From positions 52,237-116,236 of the forward strand of contig NZ_JACKTL010000062.1 in assembly GCF_025822245.1 (NCBI RefSeq): a DNA stretch of 64,000 bases, read 5' to 3'. Within the stretch, counting starts at the first letter, position 1, and every line of letters starts with the position of its first letter. A model generated the notes under the pieces. The model did no database searches. It saw only the letters and a list, made by a program, of their open reading frames with translations, and had not been told where the DNA came from. Source of the DNA: Mycolicibacterium hodleri (GTDB taxonomy: Bacteria > Actinomycetota > Actinomycetes > Mycobacteriales > Mycobacteriaceae). Shown here piece by piece: positions 24,634 to 32,819 of the stretch. Made by a program: the position numbers and the translations under genes.

Positions 24634-25560
24634 ATGGCCGACTACCGCTTCGTGACGTACGAGACCTTCGACGAAGGCACCATTGCCCGGATCATGCTCA
24701 ACCGACCGGACCAGCGCAACGCCCAGCAGCGCGGGCTGCTCGTCGAGCTGAACGAGGCGTTCCTCCGGGCGGAGGCCGACGACGACGTCCGCGTGGTGAT
24801 CCTCGGCGGCCACGGGCCGATGTTCTCCTCCGGGCACGACCTGGGTTCCAAGCAGGCCATGGCCGAGCACGCGCCGGGCCCCGACCAGCACCCCACCTTC
24901 ACCGAGGGCGGCGCGACCCGCCAGGCGGCCGAGAAGCTGATGCTGCAGGAGTGGCACCACTTCTTCCAAAACACCCTGCGGTGGCGCAACTTGCGCAAGA
25001 TCACCGTGGCGCAGGTGCACGGCGACGTGTACGCCGCCGCCCTGATGCTGATGTGGTCGTGTGACCTGATCGTCGCGGCCGAGGGGACCCGCTTCGCCGA
25101 CGTGGTCGGCACCCGGCTGGGCATGTGCGGCGTCGAATACTTCGCCCACCCTTGGGAATTCGGCGCCCGCAAGACCAAGGAGCTGATGCTCACCGGCGAC
25201 ACCCTCTCGGTCGACGAGGCCTACCAGCTCGGCATGGTGTCCAAGGTGTTTCCCCTCGACCAACTGGCCGACCGGACGTTGGAGTTCGCCAGGCGGATCG
25301 CGAAGGTGCCGACGATGGCGGCCCTGCTGGTCAAGGAGTCGGTCAACCAGACCCAGGACAACCAGGGGTTCTACAACTCTCTGAACGCGTGCTTCACGCT
25401 CCACCAGCTCAACCACAGTCACTGGACCCAATTGCACGGCGGCGGATTTCCCGTGGCCAACGAGTCCGACGGCGTGCCCAACTGGCGGCAGGCACCGCCG
25501 GTGGTGCCCGCGGTGAAGAACGAGGTCCGCGCCGGTGGAAGCGAGCAGATCGATGCGTGA
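24634..25560 (+). CDS. Enoyl-CoA hydratase/isomerase family protein
   Basis: 308 residues from ATG 24634. Crotonase fold: LNRPDQRNAQ, the oxyanion-hole segment GPMFSSGHDLGS near residues 63-74, and KVPTMAALLVKESVNQ near the C-terminus. The usual second oxyanion motif (NGxAxGGG) is altered to HGDVYAAALMLMWSCDL, so it may be a divergent hydratase, hydrolase or isomerase. The thiolase gene starts inside its last codons, so the two are translationally coupled. Step in beta-oxidation of an unidentified acyl-CoA. Confidence 0.85.
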   Translation: MADYRFVTYETFDEGTIARIMLNRPDQRNAQQRGLLVELNEAFLRAEADDDVRVVILGGHGPMFSSGHDLGSKQAMAEHAPGPDQHPTFTEGGATRQAAEKLMLQEWHHFFQNTLRWRNLRKITVAQVHGDVYAAALMLMWSCDLIVAAEGTRFADVVGTRLGMCGVEYFAHPWEFGARKTKELMLTGDTLSVDEAYQLGMVSKVFPLDQLADRTLEFARRIAKVPTMAALLVKESVNQTQDNQGFYNSLNACFTLHQLNHSHWTQLHGGGFPVANESDGVPNWRQAPPVVPAVKNEVRAGGSEQIDA

Positions 25561-26698
25561 GACGGTCGTCGTCGGAGCGGTCCGAACGCCGGTGGGCAAG
25601 CGCAACGGCGGCCTGTCCGCCCAGCACGCCGCCGACCTGTCCGCGGTCGTGCTCACCGAACTCGCCGAACGCACCGGGGTCGACACCTCGGTGGTCGACG
25701 ACGTGGTCTGGGGGTGCGTGTCGCAGGTCGGCGACCAGTCGAGCAACATCGGCCGGTGGGCGGTGCTGGCGGCGGGCTGGCCGGAGCACATTCCCGGCAC
25801 CACGGTGAACCGGGCCTGCGGATCCAGTCAGCAGGCCCTCGACTTCGCCGTGCACGCCGTGATGTCGGGTCAGCAGGACGTCGTCGTCGCCGGCGGGGTC
25901 GAGGTGATGAGCCGGGTGCCGCTGGGCTCGGCGCGGGCCACCGGCATGCCGTATGGGCCGAAAGTGCTTGCCCGCTATGACGACTTCGCGTTCAACCAAG
26001 GGATCTCCGCCGAGATGATCGCGACGAAGTGGAACCTCTCAAGAGGCCGACTCGACGAGTACTCCGCGCAGTCGCACGAGCGTGCGGCCGCCGCGCAGGA
26101 CGCCGGGGTGTTCACCGATCAGATCGTGCCCGTGTTCACCGAGGACGGCGTGGTGACCGCCGACGAGGGCATCCGGCGCGGCACCACCGCCGAGAGGCTG
26201 GCGGCCCTGAAGCCGGCCTTCACCGACGACGGCGTCGTCCACGCGGGCAACTCGTCGCAGATCTCCGACGGCGCCGCGGCCCTGCTGGTGACGACCGCGG
26301 AGAACGCCGTCACCATGGGGCTCACCCCGCTGGTGCGCTACCGCGCCGGGGCGGTCACCGGCGCCGACCCGGTGCTGATGCTGACCGGTCCGATCCCGGC
26401 GACCGCGAAGGTGCTGCACAAGGCCGGCGTCGGCATCGACGAGGTGGGCGTCTACGAGGTGAACGAGGCCTTCGCACCCGTCCCCCTGGCGTGGCTGGCC
26501 GAGACCGGAGCCGACGAGGCGCGGCTCAACCCGCTGGGCGGCGCGATCGCGCTGGGTCACCCGCTGGGGGCGTCGGGTGCGGTGCTCATGACGCGGATGA
26601 TTCATCACATGCGCGACAACGGGATTCGGTACGGGCTGCAAACCATGTGCGAGGGCGGCGGCACCGCGAACGCCACCCTCGTCGAGCTCATCGCTTGA
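25553..26698 (+). CDS. Acetyl-CoA acetyltransferase (thiolase)
   Basis: 381 residues from ATG 25553, overlapping the crotonase stop by 8 bp; GGAAGCGAG is upstream. Catalytic Cys89 in NRACGSSQQALDF, His in LGGAIALGHPLGASGAVL, and the C-terminal CEGGGTANATLVEL. The second nucleophilic Cys of the CxGGG motif is present in MCEGGG. Cleaves 3-ketoacyl-CoA with CoA, or condenses acetyl-CoA. Terminates 3 bp before the stop of the convergent acyl-CoA dehydrogenase, so all three enzymes of a beta-oxidation turn are adjacent. Confidence 0.92.
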   Translation: MRETVVVGAVRTPVGKRNGGLSAQHAADLSAVVLTELAERTGVDTSVVDDVVWGCVSQVGDQSSNIGRWAVLAAGWPEHIPGTTVNRACGSSQQALDFAVHAVMSGQQDVVVAGGVEVMSRVPLGSARATGMPYGPKVLARYDDFAFNQGISAEMIATKWNLSRGRLDEYSAQSHERAAAAQDAGVFTDQIVPVFTEDGVVTADEGIRRGTTAERLAALKPAFTDDGVVHAGNSSQISDGAAALLVTTAENAVTMGLTPLVRYRAGAVTGADPVLMLTGPIPATAKVLHKAGVGIDEVGVYEVNEAFAPVPLAWLAETGADEARLNPLGGAIALGHPLGASGAVLMTRMIHHMRDNGIRYGLQTMCEGGGTANATLVELIA

Positions 26699-26701
26699 GC
26701 G

Positions 26702-28000
26702 TCACTGGTTGCCGATCTCGAGTTCGAGGTACTCGGCGTACTTCGCCCTCGCCGCGTCGCGCTTGCGCGGAATCCACTCCGTCGGCCACACGTCGGCACT
26801 GGCCCGGTAGTCCCGGAGCACCTGCCTGGCGACGGTGGTGCGGTGCACCTCGGTGGGGCCGTCGGCCAATCCCATCACGGCCGCGGCCGTCACCATCCCG
26901 AGGAACGGCATCTCGTTGGTGACGCCGAGGGCGCCGTGGACTTGCATTGCGCGCCAAGCGATGTCGTGCAGCACCGTCGGCATCTGAACCTTCACCGCGG
27001 CGATGTCCTTGCGCACCATCTTGTAGTCGTTGAACCTGTCTATTCGCCACGCGGTGTAGAGAACCATCAGCCGGAACTGCAGCAGTTGGGCGTAGGAGTC
27101 GGCGACGTACCCCTGGACGGCCTGCTTGTCGGCGAGCAGGCTGCCGGCGGTCTCGCGGCTCAGCGCGCGCTCGCACATCATGTCCAGCGCCTTCTGCGCC
27201 AGGCCGATCGTGCGCATCGCGTGGTGAATTCGGCCGCCGCCGAGGCGGGTCTGGGCGATGACGAACGCCTGCCCCTCGCCGCCGAGGAGTGCCGAACCCG
27301 GCACCCGCACGTCGGCGTAGTGGATCAGGGCATGGGAGCCCTGGCCCTCCGGTTCGCCGTGCAGGCCGGCGTTGCGCACGATCTCGACGCCGGGAGTGTC
27401 CGTGGGCAGGAGGAACATCGACATGCCCTGATATGGGCTGACGTCGGGGTTGGTCACGACCATCACGATGAGGAACGCCGCGGTACTTGCGTTGGAGGAG
27501 AAGTACTTCCAGCCGTTGATCACCCACTCGTCGCCGTCGCGAACCGCACTGGTGGTGAACTGGGTGGGGTCGGCGCCGCCCTGCGGTTCGGTCATCGAGT
27601 AGCTCGAGAAGAGCTCGCCGTCGAGCAGCGGCCGCAGGTAGCGCTCCTTCTGCTCTGGCGTGCCGAACTGCGCGATGATTTCGGCGTTGCCGGTGTCCGG
27701 AGCCTGACACCCGAAGACGACGGGCGCCCACTGCGACCGCCCGAGGATCTCGTTGAGCAGCGCGAGCTTGAGCTGACCGTAGCCCTGGCCGCCGTGCTCG
27801 GGGCCGAGGTGGGTGGCCCACAAACCCCGTTGGCGCACGCGCTCCTTGAGCGGGTCGACGACCCTGCGGCGCGTCTGGTCAAGCGGGGTGAACTGCAGGT
27901 GGGGCCAGATCAGGTCGAGGGGCTCGACCTCGTCGCGGACGAATGCGTCTGCCCAGTCGAGCAATTCCTGATACTGCGGATCGGTCTCGAAGTCCCACAC
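26702..28000 (-). CDS. Acyl-CoA dehydrogenase family protein
   Basis: 432 residues from GTG 28000, fixed by AGGAGG 4 nt upstream; TATGCT further upstream is a possible -10. ACAD features: SMTEPQGGADPTQF (FAD/substrate loop), VINGWKYFSSNASTAAFL, RLGGGRIHHAMRTIGLAQKA, and VHGALGVTNEMPF with the C-terminal AADGPTEV-like segment LADGPTEVHRTTVAR. The length and sequence resemble the ACAD10/11-like branch, active on long-chain or branched acyl-CoA. FAD-dependent alpha,beta-desaturation. Open frame upstream of 28000 is a shadow of the TetR gene. Confidence 0.9.
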   Translation of the reverse strand: MWDFETDPQYQELLDWADAFVRDEVEPLDLIWPHLQFTPLDQTRRRVVDPLKERVRQRGLWATHLGPEHGGQGYGQLKLALLNEILGRSQWAPVVFGCQAPDTGNAEIIAQFGTPEQKERYLRPLLDGELFSSYSMTEPQGGADPTQFTTSAVRDGDEWVINGWKYFSSNASTAAFLIVMVVTNPDVSPYQGMSMFLLPTDTPGVEIVRNAGLHGEPEGQGSHALIHYADVRVPGSALLGGEGQAFVIAQTRLGGGRIHHAMRTIGLAQKALDMMCERALSRETAGSLLADKQAVQGYVADSYAQLLQFRLMVLYTAWRIDRFNDYKMVRKDIAAVKVQMPTVLHDIAWRAMQVHGALGVTNEMPFLGMVTAAAVMGLADGPTEVHRTTVARQVLRDYRASADVWPTEWIPRKRDAARAKYAEYLELEIGNQ

Positions 28001-28063
28001 GTGGCCTCCTTGCCAGTGGTCGCACCACGGGCGAGCATAACGCCGGGCTTGCACACTGGAACC

Positions 28064-28261
28064 ATGACTGGACTTCGCGCGGCGGCAGTGGCATTCGGCG
28101 TGCTCGCGCTGTGCGCCGGCGGGTTGCAGCTGTGGGCCTTCGCGTCGAGTGACCATTCGCGACACCTCGTGGTCGGGGTGTTTGCGGTGGCGGTGGGCGT
28201 CAGCGTGCTGGCGGCCACGGCCTCGCGGAAGGGTCCGCGATGGCCGGGTGACCGGCGTTAG
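28064..28261 (+). CDS. Small two-segment membrane protein
   Basis: 65 residues from ATG 28064. Two hydrophobic segments (AAAVAFGVLALCAGGLQLWAF and HLVVGVFAVAVGVSVLAAT, the first trimmed here) flank a short polar loop SSDHSR; the C-terminus is basic (SRKGPRWPGDRR). It is divergent from the acyl-CoA dehydrogenase gene and its stop overlaps the TetR stop by 4 bp. Not recognised as a named family. The regular two-helix pattern and clean start support a real gene. Confidence 0.6.
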   Translation: MTGLRAAAVAFGVLALCAGGLQLWAFASSDHSRHLVVGVFAVAVGVSVLAATASRKGPRWPGDRR

Positions 28262-28890
28262 CGGTCCTCCGGCGAGGCGAGGTAGGCGACCAGCGCCATC
28301 GTCAGGGTCTCGCGTGCCACGTCGAGGTCGGCGTAGGAGCCCAGCCGGCGTTCCGACACCAGGCCCCGCATCGCGCCGGGGATCAGGGTCGCCACGTTTC
28401 GCACGCGGTCGGGCGAGAGGTCGAGGTCGGCGAAGGCCCGTTGACACGTCTCGAGCCAACTTCTCTCCCAGGACGCGAGCTCGGCGGCGGTGAGCGGGTA
28501 GAGCCGCTCGAGTTCGTCGGGATTGCGGGGGAGCGCGGCCCGCAGGTTCTCGATCGCGCGCGAATCCGACGACGACAGACCGTGATACAGCGTGTCGACG
28601 ATGCGGCTGACGCGGCTGCGCAGCGACGTGTCGGGCTCCACCGGCGCGGCCAGCAGACCCGCCCGCCGCTCGGCGGTGCGGTGCAGGACCGCCGCCCAGA
28701 AGCCGTCGACGTCGCCGAACTGGTACTTCACCGTGCCCCACGTGGCACCGACGTCCTTGGCGATGCGGTTGGCCGACACCGACCCGGGCTGCCCGGACGC
28801 CAGCGACGTCAGGGCGGCTTCGAGGATGTTCTCTCGCGTGGCGAGGCCGCGACGGTTGGTGCGCCTTCCTACGCTGCCCGCCTCGGTCAT
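28258..28890 (-). CDS. TetR family transcriptional regulator
   Basis: 210 residues from ATG 28890; ATG 28932 is in frame but would consume the divergent promoter region, and a TATGAT hexamer sits 6 nt before ATG 28890. The N-terminal HTH (ENILEAALTSLAS; SANRIAKDVGATWGTVKYQF) is typical. The C-terminal 140 residues form the ligand/dimer domain, unlike named subfamilies. Divergent from the Rieske oxygenase gene with 69 bp between, so it most likely controls that operon and itself. It converges on the 65-residue membrane protein. Confidence 0.88.
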   Translation of the reverse strand: MTEAGSVGRRTNRRGLATRENILEAALTSLASGQPGSVSANRIAKDVGATWGTVKYQFGDVDGFWAAVLHRTAERRAGLLAAPVEPDTSLRSRVSRIVDTLYHGLSSSDSRAIENLRAALPRNPDELERLYPLTAAELASWERSWLETCQRAFADLDLSPDRVRNVATLIPGAMRGLVSERRLGSYADLDVARETLTMALVAYLASPEDR

Positions 28891-28896
28891 CGGTGA

Positions 28897-28902
28897 ATCA
28901 TA
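28897..28902 (-). promoter_or_regulatory. Candidate -10 hexamer, leaderless tetR transcript
   Basis: TATGAT on the minus strand ends 6 nt before ATG 28890, supporting that start. The inverted repeat TAGA-ACCC-TCTA (28901-28912) overlaps it and could be an operator half, but the assignment is weak. Confidence 0.4.
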
Positions 28903-28933
28903 GAACCCTCTACCAATCTTTGACAGAGCCATC

Positions 28934-28939
28934 TATCAT
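28934..28939 (+). promoter_or_regulatory. Candidate -10 of the Rieske oxygenase operon
   Basis: TATCAT lies 20 nt before ATG 28960, and AAGGAGG at 28948-28954 gives a good ribosome site. A TTGACA at 28920-28925 is too close to pair with this -10. The 69-bp gap shared with tetR is the probable TetR operator region. Confidence 0.35.
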
Positions 28940-28959
28940 TCGGATCGAAGGAGGCAGGG

Positions 28960-30000
28960 ATGGCGAAGCCGCCGTTGTCGATGACACCGACCGGATGGTT
29001 CCAGGTGGCCTGGTCCGACGAGATCGCCGTCGGCGACGTGCACACCATGACGTACTTCGGTCGCGAACTCGTCGCCTGGCGCGCGGAGTCCGGACGGCTC
29101 ACCGTGATGAACGCCTACTGCGAACACCTCGGCGCGCACCTGGGATTCGGCGGCACGGTGCTCGGGGAGGTGCTGCAGTGCCCGTTCCACGGCTGGCAAT
29201 GGAACTCCGACGGGCGCAACGTCTGCATCCCGTACGAGGACCGGCCCAACCGTGGTCGACGCATCACGTCGTACCCGGTGACCGAACGCAATCAGTCCGT
29301 CTACGTCTGGCACGACACCGAGGGCCGCGCACCGTTCTTCGAGGCGCCCGACGTGTTCGCCAGCTTCGCGGGCGGGGCCACGGTCGAGGACTACTACCCG
29401 CAGCAACGGCTGTTTCGGCCGGGCCTCGAGCTGCACCCCCAGTACGTCCTGGAGAACGGCGTCGACTTCGCGCACTTCAAGTACGTCCACGGCACGCCGA
29501 TCGTCCCGGTGTTCACCCGCCACGACTTCGCCGAGCCGGTGTCCTACGTCGACTTCACGATCACCTTCGAAGGTGACGACGGCCAGCGCATCGAGGACGT
29601 CGACAGCGGCGTCGAGGCCGTCAACGGGGGCTTGGGCATCGCGGTCACCAAGAGCTGGGGAATGATCGACAACCGGACCATCTCGGCGATCACGCCGGTC
29701 GACGAGTTCACCTCCGACGTGCGGTTCATGGTCTACATCGGCCGGCCCGCCGGACGCGCCGACCGGGATCCCGTCCGCGCCGAAACCAAGGCCCGCGCGT
29801 TCGGCGACGAGGTCATCCGGCAGTTCAGCCAGGACGTGCACATCTGGGCCCACCAGCGGTACTCCGACCCGCCGGCCCTCGCGAACTCCGAGCAGGAGGG
29901 ATTCACCGCAATCCGCTCCTGGGCCAAGCAGTTCTATCCCGACGGCAGGGGCGGCAGTGCCGCCGAGCTGGCCGCCGCACCAGAGAGGCGAACGTCATGA
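28960..30000 (+). CDS. Rieske non-haem iron oxygenase
   Basis: 346 residues from ATG 28960. Rieske 2Fe-2S ligands Cys54, His56, Cys74 and His77 (CEHLGAHLG; CPFHGW) are intact. The mononuclear iron site is in ENGVDFAHFKYVHG near residues 167-180. The architecture is that of single-component terminal oxygenases such as KshA (3-ketosteroid 9-alpha-hydroxylase). It needs a separate reductase, which is not adjacent. Overlaps the DapB-like gene by 4 bp. Substrate unknown; steroid-type hydroxylation is an inference from the family and the nearby KstD-like gene. Confidence 0.9.
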   Translation: MAKPPLSMTPTGWFQVAWSDEIAVGDVHTMTYFGRELVAWRAESGRLTVMNAYCEHLGAHLGFGGTVLGEVLQCPFHGWQWNSDGRNVCIPYEDRPNRGRRITSYPVTERNQSVYVWHDTEGRAPFFEAPDVFASFAGGATVEDYYPQQRLFRPGLELHPQYVLENGVDFAHFKYVHGTPIVPVFTRHDFAEPVSYVDFTITFEGDDGQRIEDVDSGVEAVNGGLGIAVTKSWGMIDNRTISAITPVDEFTSDVRFMVYIGRPAGRADRDPVRAETKARAFGDEVIRQFSQDVHIWAHQRYSDPPALANSEQEGFTAIRSWAKQFYPDGRGGSAAELAAAPERRTS

Positions 30001-31076
30001 CCACCCCCATCACCGTCTTCCAGGTCGCCACCGGCAACGTCGGCAGCGAGATGATCAAACGCATTCAGACCCGTCCCGATCTGAAACTGGTTGGCGTGCA
30101 TTGCTATTCGCCAGAAAAGATCGGCCGTGACGTCGGCGAGCTGGTCGGCATCGGACCCGTCGGCGTCACCGCCACCGGCAGCGTCGAGGACATCATCGCC
30201 GCCAAGCCCGACGTGCTGACCTTCCACGGGGTGTTCCCCGACGAGGACCTCTACGTCACGGTCCTCGAGGCCGGTATCGACGTGGTCACCACCGCCGACT
30301 GGATCACCGGTTGGCACCGCGACAAGAATCACCCCCACCCGTCCGGCCGGCTGGTGTCCCAGCTGCTGGCCGAGGCGTGCGAGCGGGGCGGCTCGACGTT
30401 CTACGGCACCGGCATGAATCCCGGCGTGAATCAGATTCTGGGCGTTGCCTGTTCGGCAGACGTCGCCGACATCGAGAACGTCACCACGCTCGAGTCGGTG
30501 GACGTGTCGTGCCACCACTCCAAGGACACCTGGATCGAGGTGGGGTACGGCCTGCCCGTCGACGATCCGTCGATCCCGTCGAGGCTGGAGAAGTACACCA
30601 GGGTCTTCGCCGACAGCGTGCTGATGATGGCCGACTGCTTCGGCCTGGAACTCGACGAGGTGACGTTCTCCTATGACCTGGGGGCGTGCACCAAGGACGT
30701 CGACCTGGGCTGGTACACCCTCCCCAAGGGCTCACTCGGAGGCAGCTACATCAAGTACCAGGGCATGGTCGACGGCGTGCCCAGGGTGGAGACCCACTTG
30801 GAGTGGCAGATGACACCGCACACCGACCCGAGCTGGGACATCAAGGGCTGCTACATCACTCAGATCAAGGGCGATCCCTGCATCTACAACAAGCACATGA
30901 TCTTCCCCAAGCCCGGGGTCGACCTGTCCGACCCGGACAGCTTCGCGTCGATCGGCATGACCGTGACGGGAATGCCCGCCCTCAACGCGATCGAGTCGGT
31001 GGTCGCCGCGCCGCCGGGACTGCTCACCAGCGCCGACCTTCCACTGCGCGGATTCGCGGGACGCTTCCGGTCGTAG
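29997..31076 (+). CDS. DapB-like NAD(P)-dependent dehydrogenase
   Basis: 359 residues from ATG 29997 (ATGA overlap with the oxygenase). N-terminal Rossmann motif VFQVATGNVGSEMIKRI and a dihydrodipicolinate-reductase-like cofactor domain; GTGMNPGVNQILGV near residues 138-151 starts the catalytic half. The family includes 2,4-diaminopentanoate dehydrogenase and many uncharacterised actinobacterial paralogs next to lipid-catabolic genes. It is not the lysine-pathway DapB, which is shorter. Coupled to the Rieske gene and presumably under the same TetR control. Confidence 0.85.
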   Translation: MTTPITVFQVATGNVGSEMIKRIQTRPDLKLVGVHCYSPEKIGRDVGELVGIGPVGVTATGSVEDIIAAKPDVLTFHGVFPDEDLYVTVLEAGIDVVTTADWITGWHRDKNHPHPSGRLVSQLLAEACERGGSTFYGTGMNPGVNQILGVACSADVADIENVTTLESVDVSCHHSKDTWIEVGYGLPVDDPSIPSRLEKYTRVFADSVLMMADCFGLELDEVTFSYDLGACTKDVDLGWYTLPKGSLGGSYIKYQGMVDGVPRVETHLEWQMTPHTDPSWDIKGCYITQIKGDPCIYNKHMIFPKPGVDLSDPDSFASIGMTVTGMPALNAIESVVAAPPGLLTSADLPLRGFAGRFRS

Positions 31077-31097
31077 CCGGTTGTCGGGCGCGCCCCG

Positions 31098-31103
31098 TAC
31101 CGT
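31098..31103 (+). promoter_or_regulatory. Candidate -10 hexamer, leaderless patatin transcript
   Basis: TACCGT ends 7 nt before ATG 31111; no Shine-Dalgarno is present. This also argues against the TTG at 31081 as start. Confidence 0.45.
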
Positions 31104-31110
31104 CGACGGC

Positions 31111-32112
31111 ATGACAGAGGGCAAGCGTGCAGACCTGGTGCTCTCCGGAGGCGGCGTCAAGGGCGTCGGCCTGGTGGGAGCCGTCGTCGGACTGCTGGAC
31201 GCCGGCTACCAGCCGCAGCGCGTCTCCGGCACGTCGGCGGGATCGATCGTGGGGGCCGTCGTCGCGGCCGCGGCCCACACCGGTGCGATGACCGGCGCGC
31301 AGGTCAAAGAGCTTGCGCTGCAGATCGATTACCGCAAGTTCCTCGATCCGGGTCCGGTGGAGCGGGTGCCGCTGCTTGGCCCGTCCGTGGCGTTGCTGCG
31401 CGGGTCGGGGATCTACCGGGGCGACTACATCCACGAGTGGGTCCGCAGCCACCTCGCCGATCTGGGCGTGGCGACCTTCGGCGATCTGGCCGTCGACGAC
31501 GACGAGCTGCCGCCGGAGCAGCGCTATCGCCTGGTGGTCACCGTCGCCGACGTGACCACCGGACAGTTGGTGCGACTGCCGTGGGACTACCGCAGGGTCT
31601 ACGGGCTGGACCCCGACGAGCAACTGGTCGCCGACGCCGTCCGCGCGTCCATGTCCATCCCGTTCTTCTTCCGCCCGGTGGAGCTGACCGCCACCTCGGG
31701 CCTGACCTCGACGCTGGTCGACGGTGGCCTGCTGTCCAACTTCCCGATCGACTCGCTGGACCGGACGGACGGGAAGGCGCCGCGCTGGCCGAGTTTCGGC
31801 GTCACGCTGCTGCCGAACCTGCCCGACGGCAACGACCAGGCCATCCCGGCGCTGGCCGCCCTTCGCGTGCTGGGGGCGCCACACCTGCTGGAGCAGGTCA
31901 TCACCACGATGCTGGTCGGTCGCGACCAGGCGTACCTGAATCAGCCGTGGGTCGACGCCCGCGCCATCCGCGTGGATTCGACCGACGTCGGGTTCCTCGA
32001 CTTCGACATCACCGACAACGAGCTGGAGGCCCAGTACCTCAAGGGGTACGGGGCGGCCGAGGAGTTCCTCGCCGGCTGGGATTGGGCGGCATATCTTCGC
32101 CGCTTCCGCTGA
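31111..32112 (+). CDS. Patatin-like phospholipase
   Basis: 333 residues from ATG 31111. Patatin signature: SGGGVKGVGLVGAV (glycine-rich oxyanion loop, residues about 12-25), nucleophile elbow GTSAGS near 42-47, and catalytic Asp in VDGGLLSNFPID. RASMSIPFFFRPV before the Asp is also typical. Hydrolyses an acyl ester in phospholipid or a related lipid; no signal peptide. Converging or downstream genes have their own promoters, so it is probably monocistronic. Confidence 0.9.
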   Translation: MTEGKRADLVLSGGGVKGVGLVGAVVGLLDAGYQPQRVSGTSAGSIVGAVVAAAAHTGAMTGAQVKELALQIDYRKFLDPGPVERVPLLGPSVALLRGSGIYRGDYIHEWVRSHLADLGVATFGDLAVDDDELPPEQRYRLVVTVADVTTGQLVRLPWDYRRVYGLDPDEQLVADAVRASMSIPFFFRPVELTATSGLTSTLVDGGLLSNFPIDSLDRTDGKAPRWPSFGVTLLPNLPDGNDQAIPALAALRVLGAPHLLEQVITTMLVGRDQAYLNQPWVDARAIRVDSTDVGFLDFDITDNELEAQYLKGYGAAEEFLAGWDWAAYLRRFR

Positions 32113-32119
32113 TCGTCGC

Positions 32120-32125
32120 TACTGT
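32120..32125 (+). promoter_or_regulatory. Candidate -10 hexamer, leaderless transcript of the degenerate IspD-like gene
   Basis: TACTGT ends 7 nt before ATG 32133. Located 8 bp after the patatin stop, it supports independent transcription of the small IspD-like gene. Confidence 0.45.
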
Positions 32126-32132
32126 CTCGACG

Positions 32133-32819
32133 ATGAAGCAGTGCGCGGTGGTGCCGCTGACCCACGCCGAGGACGTCGACGCCGCCACGGTGCCGGTGGC
32201 GGGGGAGGCGCCGCTGGCGCGTGTCGTCCGGTCGGTGCTGGGCGTGGTGGCCGACGACGACGTCGTGGTCGCGACGCTGCCCACCCTGGCGGGCACCGTC
32301 CGAGAGTGCTTGCGCGCGGCGGGGTTGACGACCGCCGTCGCCGTCACCCGGGGCCCAGGCTCGCGCCGCGAGGCGATCCGGGCCGGCCTCGAGCACCTCG
32401 ACGTCCACCCCCACGAGCCCGCCTCGGTGCTGATCTGCGATCACCGGTATCCGCTGTCGTCGGGCGCTGTCGCCGCCGGCGTGCTCGTCGCCTTGGCGGC
32501 CGGCGGTGACGTGGTGGTGCCCGTGCTGGCGGTGACCGACACCGTCAAGACCGTCGACGACACGGGCTCGGTGCTCAGTACGGTCGACCGCACCACGCTG
32601 CGGACGGTCCAGTACCCGCGCGGCTTCACCGCGTCGGCCCTGTGGCAGTTGGTCTCGGAGCTCCCGACCACCGGACTGGACGGCCTCGACGAATTCGACG
32701 CGGCCCTGCGCGCGGGGCTCGACGTGGGCGTGGTCGACGGCGACCCCGGTGCGGTTCAGGCGGAGTTGCCGCGTGACACGCATCTTTTGGAGGCCGTCAT
32801 CGCGGGCCGACGCGACTGA
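32133..32819 (+). CDS. Degenerate IspD-like nucleotidyltransferase
   Basis: 228 residues from ATG 32133. The overall pattern matches IspD/TarI cytidylyltransferases, but the nucleotide loop (GxGxR...K) is replaced by VVPLTHAEDVDAATVPVAGE, the HDAARP position reads ICDHRYPLSS, and the QTPQAF position reads RTVQYPRGF. It therefore looks catalytically dead or altered. Its 3' end overlaps by 23 bp the convergent gene for an intact IspD-like enzyme. A regulatory or structural partner of that enzyme is possible but unproven. Confidence 0.7.
   Translation: MKQCAVVPLTHAEDVDAATVPVAGEAPLARVVRSVLGVVADDDVVVATLPTLAGTVRECLRAAGLTTAVAVTRGPGSRREAIRAGLEHLDVHPHEPASVLICDHRYPLSSGAVAAGVLVALAAGGDVVVPVLAVTDTVKTVDDTGSVLSTVDRTTLRTVQYPRGFTASALWQLVSELPTTGLDGLDEFDAALRAGLDVGVVDGDPGAVQAELPRDTHLLEAVIAGRRD

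Noticed and set aside
28920..28925. TTGACA as -35 of the Rieske operon
   Set aside because: Only 8 bp from the best -10 (TATCAT); probably part of an operator or chance.
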